Positions 1-6,382 of a DNA stretch of 6,595 nucleotides are shown here, one piece after another. A model generated the notes under the pieces. That model did not search any database. It was not told the DNA's origin and saw nothing but the letters and a program-made list of their open reading frames with translations. The DNA comes from JAQXDR01 sp038138625 (GTDB lineage: Bacteria; Pseudomonadota; Alphaproteobacteria; Rhodobacterales; Rhodobacteraceae): NCBI GenBank assembly GCA_038138625.1, contig JAYQEA010000155.1:1-6595 (forward strand), written 5' to 3'. How positions within the stretch are numbered: the first letter of the stretch is position 1; every line of letters starts with the position of its first letter. A program made the position numbers and the translations under genes.

Positions 1-2
1 TG

Positions 3-2111
3 GCGCAGGGCATGGATGTTGAATTTGAAGTGATCGACGCAGCCGAATGTGCACGTCGTCACCCCCTTATTTCTACCAATAACCTGATGGGCGGTCTCTG
101 GGATGGCAATGACGGCGATATTGATCCAGCATCTTTATGTCAGGCGCTTGCACGCCGGGCTCGCAAAGCCGGGGCCGAGGTTTACCGCAACACACCCGTC
201 ACAAACCTGACCCAGCACAGAGATGATACATGGACCGTGCACACCAGGCAGGGCAACATTGATTGCGACATCGTCGTGAACGCGTGCGGCTACCGTGTGA
301 ATGAAGTCGGGGCGATGATGGGTGTGCATCACCCTGTCGCATCCATGGAACACCAGTATTTTGTCACCGAGGATATCGAGGCAATTGCACAAGCTGGTCA
401 TCGGATGCCTTTGCTGCGCTGCCCTATCAGTGACTACTACAGTCGTCAGGAGAAAAACGGCCTGCTTATCGGCTTTTACGAACAGAATTGTAAACCCTGG
501 GGTATGGACGGCATAGATCCCAATTTTGTTAATGCTCTGTGCCCAAACGATCTGGATCGTGTTCTGGACGTTCTAGCAGGCGCTTTTGACCGCATGCCTG
601 TTCTTGCGGATGTCGGCATCAAGACCATTGTCAACGGTCCAATCACCTATACAATCGACGGAGCGCCTTTGGTGGGTCCCATCCCGGGCAAACGCAACGC
701 CTATTGTATCATTGGTCTGCGCGCCGGATTGGGCGAGGGCGGCGGGCACGGTTGGCTGTTGGCGCAACAGATTGTCCATGGTGAAGCCGAGTATGACACT
801 TGGTGCATAGACCCACGTCGCTTTACCGGTCACGCAAATGTAGAACTGACCTCGCTCAAAGCGATCGAGGACTACCAAAACGAATTCCGGTTCCATTTCC
901 CCCATGAACACCGTCCTGCCGGTCGCGGTGCAAAAACCACATCCCTGACACCCGTCATGGCGGCTGAAGGCGCAGAGTTTTCCGTTGTGAATGGCTGGGA
1001 ACGTGTGGAATATATCAGACCATTTTCCGATTTTAAGCCCAAGCTTGGCTTTCACTTCGACGAAGCATTCAATGTCGTTGCTGGCGAAGTCAAAAACGTC
1101 CAAGAGAACGTTGGCCTGTGCGAAGTGAATGGTTTTAACCGAATTGAAATCACAGGCGCAGATCGTCATGCCTTTTTGGACCGCTTGGTCTGCGGCGCCG
1201 TCACCAAAAAGGTGGCGCGTGTCGGTCTTGGCTACCTGTTAAACCATCACGGTATGGTCAAGGGCGAGGCGACGATCGCTAATATCCCTGCATCGGATCG
1301 AGGGCCGGATCGCGTCTGGTTCGGGTCTGCCGCAGCCGCAGAATATCATGATATGGATTGGCTGCGCGCGCATCTCGACCCCTCCTATGACGTGCAGATC
1401 AAAAGCCTTACCAATGATCAAACCATATTGGTCTTGGCTGGCCCGAAGGCGCGCGCCGTTTTATCCGCATGTTCACGAGGTGATTGGTCACGCGACGCAT
1501 TTCCATGGCTGTCGGTGCGGGAATGTTTCATTGGTTTTGCGCCTGCAACCGTACTTGGCATCAGCTTTTCAGGTGAGTTGGCATATGAAATCCATGTGCC
1601 AAACAACGCCCTTTACGCAGCATATACTGCATTGCGCAGAGCAGGCGATGCACACAATCTCGCAATTTTTGGCGCGCGCGCTGTCGAGTCAATGCGCCTT
1701 GAGAAGGGATTCTTGCAGTGGAAAGCCGACATTTTGACAGAATTTGATCCCTTCGAAACAGGTCTGGGCCGTTTCGTCAAAATGGGCAAACCCGATTTTA
1801 TCGGCAAGGATGCACTTGCAAAGCGTGTTGCAGCAGGTCCCAACAAAAGTCTTGTGTCTTTGCGTATCGATTGTACCCATGCGCCCGCCTGTGGTGGTGC
1901 TTCGATAAAAGTCGATGGCCGTGTGATCGGTACCATCACATCGGGTGATTGGGGGCACCGGTTGGGAATGAACCTGGCCTATGGATTTGTGACCCCAGAG
2001 CACGCCGCCACCGGTAGCGAAATGACCGTCGATGTGATCGGAAAACCGGTGTCCGCGATTGTCATAGATCCCGGCCCCTATGATCCGACCCATGCGCATA
2101 TGCGTGGTTAA
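3..2111 (+). CDS. FAD-dependent oxidoreductase / GcvT-type aminomethyltransferase fusion (dimethylglycine or sarcosine dehydrogenase-like), 5' partial
   Basis: The frame is open to the left edge (Ala-Gln-Gly precede the first Met at 12), so this is a 3' fragment. Relatives are usually about 800 residues, so roughly the first 100 residues, including the GxGxxG FAD-binding loop, are missing. Numbering from Met 12: residues 1-275 are the rest of a DAO domain, with GGLWDGNDGDIDP (27-39), EHQYFVTE (113-120), NGPITYTIDGAPLVGP (208-223) and a glycine-rich GEGGGHG (241-247). Residues 285-345 look like the FAO_M linker (FRFHFPHEHRPAGR, NGWERVEY). Residues 350-605 are a GcvT folate-binding domain (GELAYEIHVP, RLEKGFLQW, ETGLGRFV). 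Residues 610-695 are GcvT_C (GDWGHRLGMNLAYGFV). The family oxidatively demethylates N-methylated glycines or related amines in the cytoplasm and can pass the one-carbon unit to tetrahydrofolate. The exact substrate cannot be read from this fragment. It ends in TAA, and no clear terminator hairpin follows. Confidence 0.93.
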   Translation, partial: AQGMDVEFEVIDAAECARRHPLISTNNLMGGLWDGNDGDIDPASLCQALARRARKAGAEVYRNTPVTNLTQHRDDTWTVHTRQGNIDCDIVVNACGYRVNEVGAMMGVHHPVASMEHQYFVTEDIEAIAQAGHRMPLLRCPISDYYSRQEKNGLLIGFYEQNCKPWGMDGIDPNFVNALCPNDLDRVLDVLAGAFDRMPVLADVGIKTIVNGPITYTIDGAPLVGPIPGKRNAYCIIGLRAGLGEGGGHGWLLAQQIVHGEAEYDTWCIDPRRFTGHANVELTSLKAIEDYQNEFRFHFPHEHRPAGRGAKTTSLTPVMAAEGAEFSVVNGWERVEYIRPFSDFKPKLGFHFDEAFNVVAGEVKNVQENVGLCEVNGFNRIEITGADRHAFLDRLVCGAVTKKVARVGLGYLLNHHGMVKGEATIANIPASDRGPDRVWFGSAAAAEYHDMDWLRAHLDPSYDVQIKSLTNDQTILVLAGPKARAVLSACSRGDWSRDAFPWLSVRECFIGFAPATVLGISFSGELAYEIHVPNNALYAAYTALRRAGDAHNLAIFGARAVESMRLEKGFLQWKADILTEFDPFETGLGRFVKMGKPDFIGKDALAKRVAAGPNKSLVSLRIDCTHAPACGGASIKVDGRVIGTITSGDWGHRLGMNLAYGFVTPEHAATGSEMTVDVIGKPVSAIVIDPGPYDPTHAHMRG

Positions 2112-2182
2112 GCAAGATATCTGCATTGACCCAAGGTTTTCTGTCTGGAGCACAGCAAACAAGGTTGTGCCTGCGCTAAAAC

Positions 2183-2321
2183 TTCGATGCAGTGAACGTA
2201 CGCTGCGAAAAATCGACGGCATTGGCCAAGAAAATCGGCCTTGATGACGTCTATCATCTAAAAGGCGGTATCTTGCGCTATCTGGAAGACGTGCCAGTTG
2301 ATCAAAGCATGTGGCAGGGTG
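2183..2321 (+). pseudogene. Fragment of a TrhO/UPF0176 (YceA-like) rhodanese-family tRNA uridine hydroxylase
   Basis: In one frame from 2183 the sequence reads F-DAVNV-RCEKST, then DDVYHLKGGILRYLEDVP (2243-2296), then a conserved-looking M-W-Q-G just before the N gap. RCEKST followed by VYHLKGGILxYLExVP is the hallmark of the C-terminal side of the rhodanese domain in TrhO, which hydroxylates uridine 34 of some tRNAs. Intact members have C-T-G-G-I before RCEK, and that first Cys is the rhodanese-type catalytic residue. Here the same five positions read D-A-V-N-V, and a TAA (2177-2179) closes the frame just upstream. The piece therefore lacks its N-terminus and its catalytic Cys. The right side is cut by ambiguous bases, so it is not known whether more coding sequence once followed. 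It is read as a relic rather than a working gene. The GTG at 2192 is unlikely to be a genuine start. Confidence 0.72.
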
Positions 2322-2331
2322 NNNNNNNNNN
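2322..2331. other. Assembly gap (10 N)
   Basis: Ten consecutive ambiguous bases. A round number of N usually marks a scaffold join of unknown true size. The TrhO-like reading frame stops at it and does not resume on the other side, so sequence may be missing or two contigs may be wrongly joined here. Confidence 0.97.
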
Positions 2332-2695
2332 TACCCGGTTCAAACTTTTGTTTATACAGGTCATACACCCTTCGCCCTGCGAGGGTAAGGCGATTTTGTT
2401 GGGGCTTTTGTAAAGTTCTCCTACCCCAGAAATCCGAAACCTGTCCTTGAAACCCAGCCTTGAGCGCAAAAAGTACAAACATTTGAGCGCCTTCGTGGGC
2501 AGGTGACATACTTCGCGAAACGTCCCTCGTCCTGATGTAAATTTTGCCCAACCTTTTGAGGGAGCTAACAGACGCAAAAGAGCCGTTTCACCGAGCCGCA
2601 GGCCATTGGGCACATCAACGAAAATATTCCCTATTTTCAATGCGAAGTGCTCCGCTATTGTCATCAAGGCTTGCCCTGCTCTTTTTGCCCAATGA
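2332..2695. other. About 360 bases with no supported gene; faint tyrosine-recombinase-like pattern on the minus strand
   Basis: No intact gene is recognised. On the minus strand, a frame open from about 2667 to the gap holds NGLRLGETALLRL and, about 30 residues on, GRGTFREVCHLPTKAL. The order and spacing recall box I (GLRxSEL.L) and the following K-beta-hairpin (GKGxKxRxVPL) of tyrosine recombinases. The later catalytic His-x-x-Arg and Tyr motifs are not visible before the gap, and there is no usable start signal. This could be a recombinase relic or chance. It lies directly downstream (in minus-strand terms) of the IstB remnant, so part of it may also be the outer end of that IS21-type element, but no terminal inverted repeat was identified. 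Confidence 0.3.
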
Positions 2696-2950
2696 TCATA
2701 TTGTGATCAATGCGGTGGCCATCTTTGCCTTTTTCTCAGCGGCCTTGGAATTGGCCTTGGGACCGTAACTGTCGCTGCCATTTTCAAGAGTGTGGCAGTG
2801 GTGTGTGAGCCGGAAGTCAAGCGCGTCGGTCATCTTTGCATCTCCGAAACCCAGAACCCATCAACAAAAGCCGAGGTCGGTGGGGATGACCGCGCTTGTG
2901 GGCTCTTGGAGCTTGCTCAGAAAAGAGAACTGCAGCGCGCCACTGGATGT
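2696..2950 (-). pseudogene. istB: IS21-family IstB helper ATPase, decayed C-terminal half
   Basis: Reading the minus strand from 2950 towards 2696 in one frame gives T-SSGALQFSFLSKLQEPTSA, then a V-I-P-T-D-L-G-F segment, then an in-frame TGA (2861-2863), then WVLGFGDAKMTDAL, then LTHHCHTLENGSDSY and a lysine/alanine-rich tail ending at TGA (2696-2698). This follows the C-terminal half of IstB in order and spacing: (S)GGALLFHLLSKLYERTS, the T-(T/S)-N-L strand, EWxxVFGDAKMT, DRLTHHCHIxETGNDSY. IstB is the AAA+ partner of the IstA transposase in IS21-type elements. The premature stop falls where family members usually have Glu before Trp. The Walker A region, the N-terminal half and istA are absent, and upstream of about 2950 the similarity fades (the frame stays open to about 3017). 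It is a dead remnant; plus-strand ORFs across it are antisense shadows. Confidence 0.82.
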
Positions 2951-3009
2951 CGCTTTGAGCAAATCAGACACAGTGCCAGTTACGAGAAAAACGGCAAACA
3001 ACATAAAAA

Positions 3010-3026
3010 GTCACAATTGGTCACAA
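3010..3026. repeat. Tandem GTCACAA pair with 10-bp period
   Basis: GTCACAA occurs at 3010-3016 and again at 3020-3026, starting exactly 10 bp apart, so both copies would face the same side of the helix. This spacing is common for direct-repeat binding sites of activators, but no specific regulator is implied and two 7-mers can recur by chance. Confidence 0.45.
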
Positions 3027-3079
3027 AATGCATTGAGAGAGTTCGACTCGCCTTATTTGCGCGAATGGCTTCCTGATAT

Positions 3080-3111
3080 ATACGAACGGATATAACAAGG
3101 ATCGTTCGTAT
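3080..3111. promoter_or_regulatory. Inverted repeat ATACGAACG-N14-CGTTCGTAT, candidate operator
   Basis: The arms 3080-3088 and 3103-3111 are perfect 9-bp reverse complements. Counting a one-base bulge, the symmetry extends inwards (GAT at 3089-3091 against ATC at 3101-3103). It lies about 90 bp upstream of the RTX gene start and overlaps the only -10-like hexamer of the region. No T-run follows, so a factor-independent terminator is unlikely; a regulator-binding palindrome is the better reading. The regulator is unknown. Confidence 0.5.
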
Positions 3112-3142
3112 GGTAATTTACTCGATTGGATTTAGGGGCATA

Positions 3143-3205
3143 ATGGCAAGCCTGTCATACCGACAGTGTGGCATGCGCATAATAGATCGAGGCCTCGGAC
3201 TATGA
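3143..3205 (+). CDS. Possible 20-residue leader peptide overlapping the RTX gene start (ATGA)
   Basis: An ATG at 3143 is preceded by AGGGG (3134-3138), a better ribosome-binding site than the one before the RTX gene, although the 4-nt spacing is short. It opens a 20-codon frame starting M-A-S-L-S-Y-R-Q-C-G and ending in TGA at 3203-3205. That stop overlaps the RTX start codon as ATGA, the arrangement typical of translational coupling. The peptide has no recognisable family and no membrane segment. It could be a real coupling ORF or a chance frame; no conservation evidence is available. Confidence 0.3.
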   Translation: MASLSYRQCGMRIIDRGLGL

Positions 3206-5868
3206 GCGCGGAGCAAAGCACCCGCGTGGTCCGTGTTGCATCTTCCGAAGATCTGCGTCTTGCGCTTGAGGCGGCAACAACACAAACGATTATCGAGCTT
3301 GAAGGGGGTGATTACGGCCAGCTGCAATTGACGCAGCCTTATGGTGACCCTTGGGCAGCATTCGAGCAAAGAGTTACCTTGCGTGCGGCAACACCAGACG
3401 AGCTTGTCTCTTTCTCGGGGGTTTTGTTACGTGGGGTGACAAACCTATCATTTGAGAACATCACTTTTAAGACGCCGGACCAACACGGTCTGACCCCTGC
3501 CCAGATAGATCGTCTGATGGCCGTTGAAATTCGTGAAAGTCATGGCATTCATTTCGATGACGTCCATTTCACCGGGCAGCTTATGGAGGCGGGCGATGAC
3601 AGCCGAAGCGGACTTCCCAGTGGCTTTGGTCTCAGTGCACGCAACAGTTCAGACATATCCGTGGAAGACAGCTCTTTTGATACTTTGGCAAGGGGCGCCG
3701 TATTTTCGAATGCCGACGACCTTTCCATTACGAATAACGAAATAACGTCTATACGCTCTGACGGCATGGACTTTGCCCAGGTCACCAACGTGACGATCGA
3801 AGGCAATCACTTCCATGACTTTCTGTCATCCAACGCCACGTCCGACCATCGGGACATGATCCAGTTTTGGACACGGGGCACGGAAACTGCCTCTGAAAAT
3901 GTGGTCATTCGCAACAATATCTTCGACTCAGGCTCTGGCATCGAAACGCAGACGATTTTCATGCGAAACGAGCTTGTGGACAGCTACGGTGCGAGCGAGG
4001 ATATGTTCTACCAAAATATCCTGATCGAAGACAATTTTATTCATAACACTCATACTCACGGGATCACAGTTGGGGCGTCCAACGGGCTGCGCATTTTGAA
4101 CAATACGCTTCTTGCAAACGTTGAGGTTGAGGCAGCCGAGGACGGAAACCAGCCCGCAATTCGTGTGTATGACAGCTCTACCGAAGTGCTGATTGACAAA
4201 AATATTGTGAACAATGTCTACGGTAAAACTGCGGATGGTGCGTCATGGGCCGGTGACAATCTATTGACTGACTGGAAAGACGAAAGTGCTGCGACGTACA
4301 TCGGATCCGTTCTAAACAATCCATTCGCCGGTGGTGCGTCTACGGTACGGGATTGGATGCCCATCGCGGGCAGTCAGGGTGCTCTTTTGGGGTATGGCGC
4401 CGCGGACAAAGTATCAAACGAAGAGATGTCGCCCTATACGCGGGTTATATCGGATGCAGATGAAATTCATGCCGATATTTTTACCTTTTCGGCTGAGTCC
4501 TTGATGGCTGACACTGCCGCGTATTTCTGGGATTTCGGGGATGGGTCGGCTGCATCTGGATCGCATGTGACGCATGAATACACCACGCCCGGCCGTTACT
4601 TTGTGACGTTGAACGCAGCGGATGATCAGGGCGCGACGCATACCTCCGGTACATGGGTGTATGTAGCTGGAACAACCCGATTGAGCCTTAAAGCCGAAGC
4701 GGAAGGGGTTATGGATCTGAGCCATTCCGGAGCAATGCATGATATTGAAACGGTTTTATGGGACAATGAACACGTCATTCGAATTCAAGATCAGGTTGGA
4801 TTTTCTCTCAATCGCGACCTGACACCCGATATCTTTGGACTGAGCGCCTTTGGATTATCTGTATCGTTAACCGCGCTAGATGGCCAAAACAGCGCAGGCG
4901 AGGTTCTGCGGATACATACTTCGATGAATTTGAGCATCGCAGACGATGGCGCCGTCCGGTTCAATTTTACGAACGATGCTGGTGAGACCGTTGTTTTGAA
5001 CTCTGGCCCAACGCATCTGCTCGATGGGCAAAAGCACCTCTTGTCTATCGGCTATGACATCCAGAACGCGCGTTTGGTTGCCTCGGTCGATGGACTTGAG
5101 GTGGCAGCTATTTCTGCCACAGGCTTTACAAAGCAAGAAGAGTTTTGGGGCATGACGCTTGGGGCCGCTTATGGAAAAGTTGGGTTTGACGGGTTGATCC
5201 ATGACGTATCCCTCGTCTCTGACCCCGCACACGCAACCCAAAGTAGCGTCGTTCTTTCGCAAGACGATGATCAGTTTGCGTTCGAGAAAAGCCAAGCATT
5301 CCAGACAGATGGGATGCCTACCGAAGGAAATGATACTGAATTGAACGGTGTCGAGACCATGCTCAACCTTTTGGAGGGAACCCGGGACGCAGACACGATC
5401 ACCGGTAGCCTAAATGCCGATAAAATCATCGGACATGCAGGCAGAGACAAACTGTACGGCGGCGCGGGCAATGACAGCCTTGAGGGTAAAAAGGGCCACG
5501 ATCGTCTGTTCGGTCAGGCCGGGGATGATTACTTGATTGGTCATGACGGTCGCGATGTTTTACAAGGCAACCGCGGCAATGATACGTTGATTGGCGGTCG
5601 TAAGGCTGATGTTCTTCGCGGCGGAGATGGAGCCGACACCTTTGTATTCAAAACAAATCCCAAATCATGGGGAAAAGACCTTATCAAAGATTTTGAGATT
5701 GGTGTTGACCGGATATTGATTGAAGGTTTCACAAAAGAGGACGTGGTTTTAACACAAAAAGACGCGCTCAACGGTGTCTTGGCTGTCATTGAAGGGGGCG
5801 GCAAAATCGTATTCGAAGGCCATGATGTCGCGGATTTGACTTCGATGACAGACTGGGAATTTATCTAA
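3202..5868 (+). CDS. Secreted RTX calcium-binding protein with right-handed beta-helix, PKD and LamG-like domains (type I secretion substrate)
   Basis: This is an 888-residue protein if started at ATG 3202. A GTG at 3166 adds 12 residues but lacks a ribosome-binding site, whereas GAGG (3188-3191) precedes the ATG by 10 nt and relatives begin at this point. There is no N-terminal signal peptide. Domains (888 numbering): residues 10-90 open with SSEDLRLAL and IIELEGGDYG; 80-340 hold about nine beta-helix rungs with an Asn ladder (ITNNEI, IEGNHF, IRNNIF, IEDNFI, ILNNTL), plus DHRDMIQFW and HTHGITVG; 411-490 are a PKD domain (FWDFGDG, HEYTTPGRYFVTL); 493-675 are a LamG/concanavalin-like sandwich; 724-813 are ten RTX nonapeptides; 814-888 are a serralysin-type C-terminal region (DTFVFK, LIKDFEIGVDRI) ending D-W-E-F-I. 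Such proteins leave through a type I exporter and fold on extracellular calcium. The beta-helix suggests a polysaccharide target (lyase, epimerase or hydrolase), but no catalytic set is proven. No exporter genes are nearby. Confidence 0.93.
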   Translation: MSAEQSTRVVRVASSEDLRLALEAATTQTIIELEGGDYGQLQLTQPYGDPWAAFEQRVTLRAATPDELVSFSGVLLRGVTNLSFENITFKTPDQHGLTPAQIDRLMAVEIRESHGIHFDDVHFTGQLMEAGDDSRSGLPSGFGLSARNSSDISVEDSSFDTLARGAVFSNADDLSITNNEITSIRSDGMDFAQVTNVTIEGNHFHDFLSSNATSDHRDMIQFWTRGTETASENVVIRNNIFDSGSGIETQTIFMRNELVDSYGASEDMFYQNILIEDNFIHNTHTHGITVGASNGLRILNNTLLANVEVEAAEDGNQPAIRVYDSSTEVLIDKNIVNNVYGKTADGASWAGDNLLTDWKDESAATYIGSVLNNPFAGGASTVRDWMPIAGSQGALLGYGAADKVSNEEMSPYTRVISDADEIHADIFTFSAESLMADTAAYFWDFGDGSAASGSHVTHEYTTPGRYFVTLNAADDQGATHTSGTWVYVAGTTRLSLKAEAEGVMDLSHSGAMHDIETVLWDNEHVIRIQDQVGFSLNRDLTPDIFGLSAFGLSVSLTALDGQNSAGEVLRIHTSMNLSIADDGAVRFNFTNDAGETVVLNSGPTHLLDGQKHLLSIGYDIQNARLVASVDGLEVAAISATGFTKQEEFWGMTLGAAYGKVGFDGLIHDVSLVSDPAHATQSSVVLSQDDDQFAFEKSQAFQTDGMPTEGNDTELNGVETMLNLLEGTRDADTITGSLNADKIIGHAGRDKLYGGAGNDSLEGKKGHDRLFGQAGDDYLIGHDGRDVLQGNRGNDTLIGGRKADVLRGGDGADTFVFKTNPKSWGKDLIKDFEIGVDRILIEGFTKEDVVLTQKDALNGVLAVIEGGGKIVFEGHDVADLTSMTDWEFI
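5371..5640 (+). repeat. RTX nonapeptide array (ten consecutive 9-residue units)
   Basis: Ten units in unbroken 9-residue register: LEGTRDADT, ITGSLNADK, IIGHAGRDK, LYGGAGNDS, LEGKKGHDR, LFGQAGDDY, LIGHDGRDV, LQGNRGNDT, LIGGRKADV, LRGGDGADT. The central ones follow the calcium beta-roll rule (hydrophobic-x-G-x-x-G-x-D-x). Units 1, 2 and 7 are weaker, lacking the second Gly or having basic residues in the turn. The repeat is at protein level only; the DNA copies have diverged, so it should not behave as a slippage-prone tandem repeat. Confidence 0.93.
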
Positions 5869-5997
5869 GACGCCAACCTCCGGCAGGCGAACAGAAGAGT
5901 AATGTTATCTGTGACCCTACATCAACGGACGTTGCTTGCAGATTTGTTGAAATTCGTTCAGCTGCAAAGCGGACGACGTGGCCCGGCATCGTAAATC
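5869..5997. other. Spacer between RTX gene and IS66 remnant
   Basis: No gene is supported. Just after the RTX stop there is only a weak CGCC/GGCG pairing (5871-5874 with 5886-5889) and no T-run, so a factor-independent terminator cannot be called. The outer end of the IS66-type element should lie in or near this stretch, but no terminal inverted repeat was recognised. Confidence 0.4.
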
Positions 5998-6382
5998 ATG
6001 GACTGAGCTTTTTCGTGACGAGGGATTTTGTGGTTTGCGATATGTGCAAGGCACCATGCTCACCGCGCGTGTGGATCAACCTTTTTGAGCTTGGCGGTTT
6101 GGGTCGGGCTGAAGGGATTGTCATGGCTTTTCTGCCGCCTTGTGATGTCGCGAACACTCACTTTTTGCGATCTATGGCCATCGGCTTGCATGTGCGTTCG
6201 GTTGTTTAGCCGTCGATTTTCTGTCGTGCTTTCTCAAGGTATTGCCTTGCATTTAACAGCTGACGCAGGACGTGGCGTATGGCCCATGCCGTTGGGGACT
6301 TGTCTGCTACTTTGGACAGTCGGGCGTGTAGCCATTCTTCGAGATCATCGAAGATCAGTTTTGGTTTTGATCGAAGTTTTGA
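5998..6382 (-). pseudogene. tnpC: IS66-family TnpC transposase, decayed C-terminal part
   Basis: Reading the minus strand downwards from about 6382: S-K-L-R-S-K-P-K, then IFDDLEEWLHARLSKVADKS and the following AIRHVL match the IS66 TnpC stretch SKPxFDDLExWLHAQLxKISGKSPLAxAIRYAL. Next comes K-I-D-G, a stop (TAA, 6206-6208), then TTERTCKPMAIDRKK against NNTAERAxRPIAxGRKN, a second stop (TGA, 6158-6160) and V-F-A-T-S-Q-G-G-R-K-A against LFAGSDEGGRRA. A frameshift near 6099-6115 moves the reading to another frame, where TAKLKKVDPHA, a third stop (TGA, 6060-6062) and AWCLAHIANHKI match ETAKLNxVDPQAWLxxVLxxIADHKI near the normal C-terminus. Three stops and a frameshift make this a dead gene. TnpC is the DDE transposase of IS66 elements; tnpA, tnpB and the N-terminal part of TnpC are not seen. 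Plus-strand frames here are shadows. Confidence 0.87.

Larger units (their letters stand above)
3001..3201 (+). promoter_or_regulatory. Leader region of the RTX gene: repeats and no clear sigma-70 promoter
   Basis: This stretch separates the IstB remnant from the RTX gene and should hold its promoter. It is fairly AT-rich around 3050-3120. It contains a tandem GTCACAA repeat (3010-3016 and 3020-3026), an inverted repeat (3080-3111), a small hairpin (CTGTC/GACAG, 3152-3166) and a possible leader ORF (3143-3205). No pair of good -35 and -10 boxes at 16-18 bp spacing was found; TATAAC at 3091-3096, inside the inverted repeat, is the most -10-like hexamer but has no convincing -35 partner. Confidence 0.4.

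Noticed and set aside
573..1169. 198-codon open frame on the minus strand inside the oxidoreductase
   Set aside because: It is fully antisense to a well-supported conserved coding region, with no family resemblance or start signal; a codon-composition shadow.
2790..3095. Two overlapping plus-strand open frames of about 100 codons
   Set aside because: The region is explained by the IstB remnant on the opposite strand, and neither frame shows a recognisable domain.
3166..3201. GTG at 3166 as the start of the RTX gene
   Set aside because: There is no ribosome-binding site before it, the 12 added residues are His/Arg-rich and unlike family N-termini, and the ATG at 3202 has GAGG upstream and sits in an ATGA overlap.
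5371..5640. RTX array considered as a DNA tandem repeat or CRISPR-like structure
   Set aside because: Units are contiguous 27-base codon blocks that differ at the nucleotide level, with no spacers; it is a protein repeat only.
5871..5889. Possible terminator after the RTX gene
   Set aside because: Only four terminal pairs form, the interior mismatches, and there is no T-run.
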